From assembly GCA_946553045.1 (NCBI GenBank), contig CAMNRO010000005.1, positions 1 to 64,000 of the forward strand: a stretch of 64,000 nt of DNA. The letters run 5' to 3'. Below the pieces are notes generated by a model, which was not told the DNA's origin, ran no database searches, and worked only from the letters and a program-made list of their open reading frames with translations. The DNA is from an uncultured Porphyromonadaceae bacterium. GTDB lineage: Bacteria; Bacteroidota; Bacteroidia; Bacteroidales; Muribaculaceae. The translations under genes and the position numbers were made by a program. Of the stretch, positions 43,834 through 51,043 are shown in pieces; the first letter of the stretch is position 1; every line of letters starts with the position of its first letter.

Positions 43834-43853
43834 AAATTCCGCGAGCGGAATTT
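43834..43853 (-). repeat. Short palindrome at the hflX side of array 6
   Basis: AAATTCCGC / GCGGAATTT with a 2-nt centre, 9 bases upstream of the hflX ATG; it would place a hairpin close to the ribosome-binding region. Confidence 0.75.
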
Positions 43854-43946
43854 AAGGTTAGGGGTTAGAGGTTAGTGGTTAAAGGTTAGTGTTTAATGTG
43901 GGGGCGTGTCATTGACCTCTAACCACTAACCATTAACCACTAACCC
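43852..43946 (-). repeat. Intergenic short-unit array 6 (TTAGTGG heptads, complementary arms)
   Basis: On the plus strand the units TTAGGGG, TTAGAGG, TTAGTGG, TTAAAGG, TTAGTGT, TTAATGT occupy 43858-43899. After a GC-rich centre the complement follows (CTCTAAC, CACTAAC, CATTAAC, CACTAAC). In hflX direction the G-rich arm comes first and the C-rich arm lies nearest the start codon. Units are 7 bases, unlike the 8 of arrays 4 and 5. Confidence 0.93.
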
Positions 43947-43971
43947 TGTGGTTTTCAATTTGAAAACCACA
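43947..43971 (-). repeat. Palindrome at the ligase side of array 6
   Basis: TGTGGTTTTCAA / TTGAAAACCACA, a 12-bp perfect stem around one base, 8 bases after the acyl-CoA ligase stop. It may be that gene's terminator, though it lacks a U tract. Confidence 0.8.
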
Positions 43972-43977
43972 CTTTAA

Positions 43978-45792
43978 TCAGCAATACATCGCCTCGATGG
44001 CGTCGGCATAGGCCGAGTTGATGACCGGGCGGCGTATCTTGAGTGTATTGGTGAGCTCTCCGGCCTCGATGGTGAATTCGCGGGGGAGGAGAGTGAATTT
44101 CTTAATCTTTTCGAAGCCGGCGAGACCTTTCTGAAGCTTCTCGATGCGCTCGGCGATGAAGCGGCGTATCTCGCTGTTGTTCACGAGGTCGTCGATTGAG
44201 CTGTAGCTGATGCCCTTCTGTCCGGCGTACTCCTTGAGGGCTTCGAAGGCAGGCACGATGAAGGCTGTGACATACTTGCGCTGGTCGCCGATGACGGCCA
44301 CCTGCTCTATGTAGCGGTCCTCGCCGAGGCGGCTTTCGATGGCCTGCGGGGCTATGTATTTGCCGTTGGAGGTCTTGAAGAGGTCTTTGAGGCGCTCGGT
44401 GAGTATGAGCGAGCCGTTTTCGTCGAAGCGGCCGGCGTCGCCCGTGCGGAACCAGCCGTCGGGGGTAAACACGGAGTTGTCCGTGTCCGGTCGGCCGAAA
44501 TAGCCGCGCATCACAGTCGGGCCTTTCACGAGAATTTCGTTGTTCTCGCCTATTTTCACCTGAACGTCGGAGAGGGTAGTGCCGACGGTTCCGAATTCAT
44601 AGCCTACGGTAGGATAGCACGACACAGTCGCCGTGGTCTCCGACAGACCGTAGCCGATGATGATATTGATTCCGCAGGCGTGCATGAACTCCACGATGGC
44701 GCTCGACAGCGGTGCGCCTGCCGTAGGGAAGAATCGGCCGTTCTCAAGGCCTATGGCTGCGCGCAGTTTAGAAAATACGAGCTTGTTGTAGAGCTGATAG
44801 CGCTGTTCGAGAAGCCAGGGAGCCTTGCGGCCCATGCGCACGTATTCGAGATTGCGCTTGGCGCCGGCGGCAAGAGCGCGCTCGAACATTATTTTGGTAA
44901 AGCCGCGTGTGGAGCTGATTTTCTCCTGCACGGCTGAATATACCTTCTCCCAGAAGCGGGGAACGCTGCACATGCATGTGGGCTTTGCCACCTTCACGGC
45001 GGTCTGTATCTCCTTGGGGTTGGGGTTGATGTCTACGCGTATGCCCATGGTGAGGCAGAAGTATGTCCAGGCCTTTTCGAATATGTGGCTCAGGGGGAGG
45101 AAGCATACGGAGGTGTCGGCATCCGAGAGGGTGTCGAGGCGCGCGCGGTGCATGTCGATGGCGGCATCGAAGCAGCTGTGCGGCAGAATGGCGCCCTTTG
45201 GCTCGCCGGTGGTGCCCGAGGTGTAGATGAGAGTGGCTATGTCGTCGGGGTTGGCGGCGGCTGTGCGGAGGGCGACTTCGGCCCGGCAGTCGGCTGAGGC
45301 GGCCGCACCCAGGGCGAGGAAGTCCTTGAAAAGCATCGATGTCGTGTCGCCGGATTCGAAGACGATGTCGTCGCCGAATGCTACGATATGCTTCATCGAC
45401 GGGCATTCCGCCGCAATCTTGCGGGCTATATCATAATGCGCCTGTGTGCCGGCGAAAATGGCCTGTGCGCTGGCGTCGTTGACTATGTATTTCACCTGGT
45501 CGGCGCTGCTGGTGGCATAAATCGACACGGGAACCGCGCGGTTGCGGTAGCAGGCGAAGTCGGTGACCAGTATCTCGCTGCAGTTGGGCGCAAGAATGGC
45601 TATATTGTCCTGAGGCTTGATTCCGAGCATCTCGAGGGCGCAGGCGGCATGCTCCACGCGGTCGGCAAGTTCGCCCCATGAGCACGGGCGCAAGGTTCGC
45701 GCCGCGGTGTCGATGGTGGTGAATGCCACCCGCTCGCGGCCATAACGCCCTGTCTGCTGCTCGATTATGTGTGTGAGAATATTGGGCATCAA
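43978..45792 (-). CDS. Long-chain fatty-acid-CoA ligase (AMP-forming)
   Basis: 604 residues (or 603 from the next ATG). ANL superfamily: the AMP/ATP loop TLIYTSGTTGEPKGAIL near residues 190-206, GYGLSETTATVSCYPTVG, the GDAGRFDENGSLILTERLKDLFKTSNGKYIAPQ hinge region and the C-terminal lysine region. Activates fatty acids to acyl-CoA for phospholipid synthesis or degradation. No neighbour explains it. A TACCTTTG box is 25 bases upstream. Confidence 0.92.
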   Translation of the reverse strand: MMPNILTHIIEQQTGRYGRERVAFTTIDTAARTLRPCSWGELADRVEHAACALEMLGIKPQDNIAILAPNCSEILVTDFACYRNRAVPVSIYATSSADQVKYIVNDASAQAIFAGTQAHYDIARKIAAECPSMKHIVAFGDDIVFESGDTTSMLFKDFLALGAAASADCRAEVALRTAAANPDDIATLIYTSGTTGEPKGAILPHSCFDAAIDMHRARLDTLSDADTSVCFLPLSHIFEKAWTYFCLTMGIRVDINPNPKEIQTAVKVAKPTCMCSVPRFWEKVYSAVQEKISSTRGFTKIMFERALAAGAKRNLEYVRMGRKAPWLLEQRYQLYNKLVFSKLRAAIGLENGRFFPTAGAPLSSAIVEFMHACGINIIIGYGLSETTATVSCYPTVGYEFGTVGTTLSDVQVKIGENNEILVKGPTVMRGYFGRPDTDNSVFTPDGWFRTGDAGRFDENGSLILTERLKDLFKTSNGKYIAPQAIESRLGEDRYIEQVAVIGDQRKYVTAFIVPAFEALKEYAGQKGISYSSIDDLVNNSEIRRFIAERIEKLQKGLAGFEKIKKFTLLPREFTIEAGELTNTLKIRRPVINSAYADAIEAMYC

Positions 45793-45817
45793 ATATGTGT
45801 CTTACAATAGTAGTCTG

Positions 45818-45825
45818 CAAAGGTA
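45818..45825 (-). promoter_or_regulatory. -7 box (TACCTTTG) for the acyl-CoA ligase
   Basis: Minus-strand TACCTTTG 25 bases before the ATG at 45792. A possible -33 TTTG lies 23 bases further upstream. Confidence 0.6.
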
Positions 45826-45948
45826 CAACCTTTGCCTTTCATTATTAACAAATTGAACCGTGAAAATGACGTGCCGTTAACAAACGTTTCCAAGTTCTAT
45901 GCGTAAAGTTAACTTGTGTTAACAAATTTTAAGCCTTTACACCCCGAT

Positions 45949-45979
45949 TTTGTCATGACGCCACCTTTGGCTACCTTTG
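45949..45979 (+). promoter_or_regulatory. Promoter of the DUF4491 gene
   Basis: TTTG (45949-45952), a 19-bp spacer and TACCTTTG (45972-45979), an excellent Bacteroidetes promoter. The start codon is 182 bases downstream, so the predicted 5' leader contains all of array 10. Confidence 0.75.
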
Positions 45980-46002
45980 TAAAACCGCTGGTTCCGGTTT
46001 GG

Positions 46003-46160
46003 GTTAGAGGTTAGAGGTTAGTGGTTAGTGGTTAGTGGTTAGTGGTCGCACTACTCCCCCAACTTCCTAATCGCCTAACAGCTTAACCGCCCAACTGCCC
46101 AACCGCCTGTCAGCTTAACAGCCCAATAGCCCAATAGCCTAACTTCCTAATTTCCTAAAC
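46003..46160 (+). repeat. Intergenic short-unit array 10 in the DUF4491 leader
   Basis: G-rich heptads first (TTAGAGG, TTAGAGG, TTAGTGG repeated four times; 46004-46048), then C-rich octads (AACTTCCT, AATCGCCT, AACAGCTT, AACCGCCC, AACTGCCC, AACCGCCT, AACAGCCC, AATAGCCC, AATAGCCT, AACTTCCT, AATTTCCT), ending AAACA next to ATG. The two arms differ in unit length and pair only partly. Confidence 0.95.
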
Positions 46161-46161
46161 A

Positions 46162-46503
46162 ATGGCAGAATTTCTTAGCGAGTGGCATATCGAAGGCCTT
46201 GTAGTAGGCCTGGCCACTTTTCTTATCATAGGCATTTTCCACCCGGTGGTCATAAAATGCGAGTACTACTTCGGCGTCCGCTGCTGGTGGTGGTTTCTTG
46301 TGCTCGGCATAGTCATGTGCGTGCTGTCTGTGCTTGCCTCCGACAGCGTGCTCTCCACACTGGCCGGAGTCACCGCATTCTCCTCATTCTGGACGATAAA
46401 GGAAATATTCGAGCAGCGCGAAAGGGTGCGTAAAGGCTGGTTCCCCGCAAACCCTCGGCGCACCCGAAAGGCGTCGGGCGACGCAAAAACGCCTCAATCA
46501 TAG
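46162..46503 (+). CDS. DUF4491 small membrane protein
   Basis: 113 residues with about three membrane segments (GLVVGLATFLIIGIFHPVV, WWWFLVLGIVMCVLSVLA, LSTLAGVTAFSSFWTI). IGIFHPVVIKCEYYFG and the WTIKEIFEQRERVRKGWFP end are typical of DUF4491, a conserved Bacteroidetes family of unknown role. The basic tail should be cytoplasmic. Its start codon follows array 10 after four bases. Confidence 0.8.
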   Translation: MAEFLSEWHIEGLVVGLATFLIIGIFHPVVIKCEYYFGVRCWWWFLVLGIVMCVLSVLASDSVLSTLAGVTAFSSFWTIKEIFEQRERVRKGWFPANPRRTRKASGDAKTPQS

Positions 46504-46536
46504 TGCCACGGCCTACAAAAAGCTGTAAAAATGCCT

Positions 46537-46564
46537 TTTGTATGCAGAATTATCACTATATTTG
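46537..46564 (+). promoter_or_regulatory. Promoter of secDF
   Basis: TTTG (46537-46540) and TATATTTG (46557-46564) with a 16-bp spacer, slightly short. The ATG follows 55 bases downstream. Confidence 0.6.
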
Positions 46565-46619
46565 CGAGCCGAAATCGACACCTTGTAAATTCAATTATTA
46601 ATAAAACCATAAATTTCAC

Positions 46620-49505
46620 ATGCAAAGCAAAGGAAATCTGGGCAGCATCGTAGCCGGTGTCATTGCCGTTTTCTTGGTATTGGTGTGTCTGTTCTACCTT
46701 TCATTCACGTTCATCTCGAACAAGTATGAAAGCCAGGCTGCAACCTATGCCATAGCAGAATCGGGCGACAACGACGACGCAGCCTACAACAGGGCCTACA
46801 AGCACTACATGGACTCGCTCGGCGACCAGAAAGTCTACATGGGCGCTTACACTCTCAATCAGGTACGTAAATGGGGCGTTGGCCTCGGTCTTGACCTCAA
46901 GGGCGGTATGAACGTTATCCTTCAGGTCGACATGCCCGACATGATGCGCGGCATGAAGAGCGGCGACACCGACTCGGTGTTCGAATCAGCTCTCGCCGAC
47001 GCTAACAAGCTCGTTGCAACACATCAGACCGACGACTTCGTGAGCTCTTTCGTGAAGAGCTACCGTCAGGCAAAGCCCATGGCCGACTTCTCGGTTCTCT
47101 TCCAGGACGTTGTGAAGCCCGGCATGAGCGACGACGCTGCCACCGCAGCCCTCAAGGCTCAGGTGAAAGACCGTGTCGACAACTCCGCTACAAACGTGCT
47201 CCGCAACCGTATCGACCAGTTCGGCGTTGTTTCGCCCAACATTCAGGTGCTTAAAGGCAAGGACGGCCAGATTCTCCTCGAGCTCCCCGGTGTGAAAGAC
47301 CACGAACGCGTCCGCGACCTTCTCCAGCGCTCGGCTAACCTCGAATTCTACGAGACATACCGCGCCGAAGAAATCGCCAACGCTCTCGGCTCGCTCGCCA
47401 ACGCACTGTCGAACGACACCACCGTCAACATCGCTCCCTACATCGCCATGCTCCAGCAGGGCGCAGGCTACGGCGCTACCGTAGGCTATGCCCCCGACGC
47501 AAAGACCATGGACGCCATCAGCGCCGTGCTCGCTACTCCGCAGGCCAAGGCTCTTCTGCCCAACGACCTCAAGCTCCGCTGGGGTGTGAAGCCTACCGTG
47601 CGCATCGATGAAAACGGCAAAGAACACAACTTCGGCACCGCTCTCTACGCCCTCCGCACAAACGGCGGCAAGGCCCGCCTCGACGGCCAGGCCGTGAGCG
47701 ACGCCTCGACAAACTACGATCCCCTCCGCGGCAACGAAGTTTCCATGCGCATGAACTCTACCGGCGCACGCCAGTGGGCCATCATCACCGGCCAGAACAT
47801 CGGCAAGCAGGTGGCAATCGTTCTCGACGACATGGTTTACTCCGCTCCCAATGTGAACGACAAAATCGAAGGCGGCTCATCGTCTATCACAGGTGACTTC
47901 GACCTCGACGAAGCCCGCGACCTCGCCAACGTGCTCAAGAGCGGCCGTATGGACGCCAAGGTGCACATCATCTCCGACATGGTCGTAGGTCCGTCGCTCG
48001 GTCAGCAGGCCATCAACGCAGGCTTCACCTCCTTCGTTGTCGCTCTGGTGCTCCTCATGATTTTCATGATTGCATTCTACGGCGTAATGCCCGGCCTCAT
48101 CGCCAACGTCTGCCTCATCTGCAACCTCTTCTTCACAATCGGTATCCTCGCCTCCTTCCAGGCCGTGCTCACCATGAGCGGTATCGCCGGTATCGTGCTC
48201 TCGCTCGGTATGGCTGTCGACGCCAACGTGCTCATCTTCGAGCGTACCAAAGAAGAGCTCCGCGCCGGCAAGAACGTGCGCAACGCCCTCGCCGACGGTT
48301 ACAGCAACGCCTTCTCCGCTATCTTCGACTCGAACCTTACTTCGATTATCACCGGTGTGATTCTTCTCCTCGTCGGCACAGGCCCCATCAAGGGCTTCGC
48401 CACAACCCTCATCATCGGTCTTATCTGCTCCTTCTTTACCGCTGTATATCTGAGCCGTCTGTTCTTCCTCTGGTTCTCTAAGACCAAGGCCTTCAACTCG
48501 CTCACATTCAGCACCGGCCTCTCGAAGAAGATGTTTATCAACGCCCACATCAACTTCCTCGGCCAGCGTAAGCTTGCCTTCTCGGTTGTAGGTGTAATCG
48601 TTGTCATCGTAGCAGCATCGCTCTTCGTTCGCGGCCTCAACCGCGGTATCGACTTCTCCGGCGGCCGCAACTACATCGTCAAGTTCGAACGCCCCGTCGA
48701 CACCCAGGAACTCCAGCAGGTTCTCGCAGCCCAGTTCCCCGACGCTTCCACATCGGTCATCACCATCGAAAGCTCGAACCAGGTTCGCGTAAGCACCAAC
48801 TACAAAATCAACTCCGAAGAAGCCGGTGTCGAAAACGAAATCACCGACAAACTCTTCGAAGCCCTCAAGCCCTACCTCCGCGAAGGCATGAGCGCTGCCG
48901 AGTTCTCCACAACCGACGCAAGCCAGGGTATCGTCAGCTCGCAGCTCGTAGGCCCCTCGATTGCAAACGACATGAAGACCAAGGCATATCTCGCAGTGAC
49001 TATCTCGCTGCTGGCTATGTTCCTCTACATTCTTCTCCGTTTCCGCAACGTAGCCTTCTCGCTCGGCGCCCTCGCAGCCGTTGCTTTCACAGCATTTGCA
49101 ATCATCGGCTTCTACTCGCTCTTCTATGGCATTCTGCCCTTCGCGATGGAAGTAGACCAGACCTTCATAGCGGCGATTCTGACCGTTATCGGCTATCAGA
49201 TCAACGATACCGTGGTTGTCTTCGACCGCGTGCGTGAAAACATCGGTCTCTATCCCAAGCAGGATTTCTTCACCACCATCAACAACTCGATCAACACCAC
49301 CCTCAGCCGTACCATCATGACATCGGCTTCGACCCTCCTGGTGCTGCTCTGTATCTTCATTCTCGGTGGCGACGCAATCCGCAGCTTCACCTTCGCAATG
49401 CTCTTCGGTGTAATCATCGGCACACTCGCTACAATCTACGTAGCCTGCCCCGTTGCTTACCTCACCGACAGCCGTCGCAAGGCTGCTGCCGCCAAAAAGA
49501 AATAA
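46620..49505 (+). CDS. secDF: Protein translocase subunit SecDF (fused SecD and SecF)
   Basis: 961 residues. Inner-membrane RND-type partner of SecYEG that uses the proton gradient to pull exported proteins. SecD half: N-terminal membrane helix, GVGLGLDLKGGMNVILQVD, the large P1 periplasmic domain, and membrane motif MAVDANVLIFERTKEE. SecF half from about residue 635: second N-terminal helix, RGIDFSGGRNYIVKF, and VIGYQINDTVVVFDRVREN. The fusion is usual in Bacteroidetes. Codon use is strongly biased, as in highly expressed genes. A strong terminator follows. Confidence 0.97.
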   Translation: MQSKGNLGSIVAGVIAVFLVLVCLFYLSFTFISNKYESQAATYAIAESGDNDDAAYNRAYKHYMDSLGDQKVYMGAYTLNQVRKWGVGLGLDLKGGMNVILQVDMPDMMRGMKSGDTDSVFESALADANKLVATHQTDDFVSSFVKSYRQAKPMADFSVLFQDVVKPGMSDDAATAALKAQVKDRVDNSATNVLRNRIDQFGVVSPNIQVLKGKDGQILLELPGVKDHERVRDLLQRSANLEFYETYRAEEIANALGSLANALSNDTTVNIAPYIAMLQQGAGYGATVGYAPDAKTMDAISAVLATPQAKALLPNDLKLRWGVKPTVRIDENGKEHNFGTALYALRTNGGKARLDGQAVSDASTNYDPLRGNEVSMRMNSTGARQWAIITGQNIGKQVAIVLDDMVYSAPNVNDKIEGGSSSITGDFDLDEARDLANVLKSGRMDAKVHIISDMVVGPSLGQQAINAGFTSFVVALVLLMIFMIAFYGVMPGLIANVCLICNLFFTIGILASFQAVLTMSGIAGIVLSLGMAVDANVLIFERTKEELRAGKNVRNALADGYSNAFSAIFDSNLTSIITGVILLLVGTGPIKGFATTLIIGLICSFFTAVYLSRLFFLWFSKTKAFNSLTFSTGLSKKMFINAHINFLGQRKLAFSVVGVIVVIVAASLFVRGLNRGIDFSGGRNYIVKFERPVDTQELQQVLAAQFPDASTSVITIESSNQVRVSTNYKINSEEAGVENEITDKLFEALKPYLREGMSAAEFSTTDASQGIVSSQLVGPSIANDMKTKAYLAVTISLLAMFLYILLRFRNVAFSLGALAAVAFTAFAIIGFYSLFYGILPFAMEVDQTFIAAILTVIGYQINDTVVVFDRVRENIGLYPKQDFFTTINNSINTTLSRTIMTSASTLLVLLCIFILGGDAIRSFTFAMLFGVIIGTLATIYVACPVAYLTDSRRKAAAAKKK

Positions 49506-49520
49506 GCCCAATCCTTAACC

Positions 49521-49564
49521 ATAGCAAAGCGGCCCGCCGAATCCCGGCGGGCCGCTTTTGCTAT
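49521..49564 (+). terminator. Terminator of secDF
   Basis: Stem of about 18 bp (ATAGCAAAGCGGCCCGCCG / CGGCGGGCCGCTTTTGCTAT) with a short loop. Very stable and located 15 bases after the stop. Confidence 0.85.
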
Positions 49565-49570
49565 GATAGA

Positions 49571-49686
49571 AACATTAAAGTCCTCAAAGTCTTCAAGGTT
49601 CTTAAAGTCCTTAAAGTCTTTAAAGACCCTAACCTCCTACCTTCCTAATCTCCTAATTTCCCAACCTCCTAATCTCCTATTCTCCT
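49571..49686 (-). repeat. Intergenic short-unit array 7 (3' end of mscS-type gene)
   Basis: On the minus strand octads AGGAGAAT, AGGAGATT, AGGAGGTT, GGGAAATT, AGGAGATT, AGGAAGGT, AGGAGGTT start inside the last codons of the channel gene (AGG AGA ATA GGA GAT TAG) and supply its stop. They then change to 9-base units (ACTTTAAGG, ACTTTAAGA, ACCTTGAAG, ACTTTGAGG). Here the neighbour is convergent secDF, so the second arm faces no start codon. Confidence 0.92.
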
Positions 49687-50850
49687 GATATCGTTGCCGG
49701 CCGGAGTCTGGAACATGCGCAGGCCGAACTCGGCCACGATAGCATATATATGGTCGAAAATATCGCTCTGGATATTCTCGAACGCCTCCCATTCGACGGT
49801 CTTGGTGAAGAAATACAGCTCGAGAGGCAGCCCGGAAGGTGTGGGGTCAAGCTGGCGCACCATCTCGGTCATAGAGTGGTTTATGGCGGGGTGATTCTTT
49901 ATATAATGGTCGAGATAGCGGCGCAGCAGATGGAGATTTACCGTGTGTGCGGCGTCGGCTATGTCGAGGCCCTCGAGCCAGCCGCGTTCCGAAAGCGTGC
50001 GGAGCTCCTCGGGCGTGCAGAAACGAACCGTATTGACGTCGATATATATAGGACGCTCCACGCGTCGGCCGCCCGATTCGCGCATTGCCTGATAGTTGCG
50101 GAACGAGTCGGTCACAAGAGAGTAGGGCGGTATGGTGCTGATGGAATTATCCCAGTTTCTCACTTTTACGGTCGTGAGGGTGATTTCGAGCACTTCGCCG
50201 TTGGCTCCGTGGCGTTCGGCTACAATCCAGTCGCCGATATGGAGCATCTTATTGACCGTGAGCTGTACGGAGGCTACAAAGCCCAGTATCGTGTCCTTGA
50301 ACACCAGCATCATCACACCGGCTGTGGCGCCCAAGGCGGTCAGGATAGCCAGCGGACCTCGTCCGAAGAGTATGCTGCAGCATATTAGCACGCCTATGCA
50401 GATGGCTATCACCTTTATGGTCTGGAATAGTCCCCGCACGGCCCATATCTTGTATCGGGGCCTTTTTTTGACGGCTTCATACAGGTTGTCGGCAAATATC
50501 ATGATGATATAGATATATGTGCCGAGAATGTATAGCGCGGTGACTACTCCGAGCCAGTGGATTCCGTCGTCGCCTCCGCTGAAAAATCCCGGCAGGAGCC
50601 AGTTGACAATCAGTGCCGGCACGAGCTGGGCTATGGCGTTGAGCATTTTGTTGTTGAGCAGGTCGTCGTCCCATTTGGTGCGGCTTATGTGCTCGATGTA
50701 GTGCTCGATATAGGGTATTACAAATTTGGCCAGCTTGAACGATATATAGGCCGCCAGGGCTATCCCGATGAGGATTATGGCCGTGATGATGTTTGGGGCG
50801 TAGGAGGTGCCGATATTTTCGGCAAGGAAGGTCTTGATGGTCTCGAACAT
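49669..50850 (-). CDS. Mechanosensitive ion channel of the MscS family
   Basis: 393 residues. Four to five membrane helices (residues 15-150), the pore helix region GPLAILTALGATAGVMMLVFKDTILGFVAS near 170-200 with Gly/Ala packing, then the MscS beta domain (GDWIVAERHGANGEVLEITLTTVKVRNWDNSISTIP) and a cytoplasmic alpha/beta domain. YbdG-like in length. Relieves hypo-osmotic pressure. The C-terminal RRIGD and the stop codon are made of array 7 units. It lies downstream of fabF, separated by array 8. Confidence 0.9.
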   Translation of the reverse strand: MFETIKTFLAENIGTSYAPNIITAIILIGIALAAYISFKLAKFVIPYIEHYIEHISRTKWDDDLLNNKMLNAIAQLVPALIVNWLLPGFFSGGDDGIHWLGVVTALYILGTYIYIIMIFADNLYEAVKKRPRYKIWAVRGLFQTIKVIAICIGVLICCSILFGRGPLAILTALGATAGVMMLVFKDTILGFVASVQLTVNKMLHIGDWIVAERHGANGEVLEITLTTVKVRNWDNSISTIPPYSLVTDSFRNYQAMRESGGRRVERPIYIDVNTVRFCTPEELRTLSERGWLEGLDIADAAHTVNLHLLRRYLDHYIKNHPAINHSMTEMVRQLDPTPSGLPLELYFFTKTVEWEAFENIQSDIFDHIYAIVAEFGLRMFQTPAGNDIRRIGD

Positions 50851-50851
50851 A

Positions 50852-51043
50852 TGTAAGGAGGAAGTAAGAGGAAGGAATAAGGAATAAGTAATAAGTAATA
50901 AGGAATAGGTAATAAGGGATAGGGGGGGGCGGAGATGCGGAAAGGGATAAGCAATAAGGCTTAGTGGCCGGAGCCAAATCCTTATTACTTATCCCTTATT
51001 GCTTATTACTTTAAGAAGTACTTATTACTTGAAGAAGTGCTTA
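50852..51043 (-). repeat. Intergenic short-unit array 8 (TAATAAG heptads, complementary arms)
   Basis: In gene direction it begins with the fabF stop (AAATAAGCACTT), continues AAGTAATAAG, AATAAGC, AATAAGG, GATAAGT, AATAAGG, then after a GC-rich centre changes to the complement (CTTATTG, CTTATCC, CTTATTA, CCTATTC, CTTATTA, CTTATTA, CTTATTC), ending 3 bases before the channel ATG. A run of eight G on the plus strand (50922-50929) lies within it. Confidence 0.93.

Larger units (their letters stand above)
45793..46161. other. 369-bp divergent spacer with two promoters and array 10
   Basis: Between the minus-strand ligase and the plus-strand DUF4491 gene. It holds the ligase -7 box (45818-45825), an AT-rich middle with GTTAAC-containing repeats (GTTAACAAA at 45875-45883, GTTAACAAA at 45919-45927), the DUF4491 promoter (45949-45979) and array 10 (46003-46160). 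Confidence 0.7.

Noticed and set aside
43852-43946. TTAGGG-like units as telomere or G-quadruplex element
   Set aside because: The G-runs are mostly two long and the unit changes between loci (TAATAAG, GGCTGAC), so a telomere-type or quadruplex role cannot be the common property.
47877-49511. Long minus-strand ORF opposite secDF
   Set aside because: Acidic, low-complexity product (Glu/Asp/His/Gly) typical of the antisense of a high-GC gene with strong codon bias; no domain.
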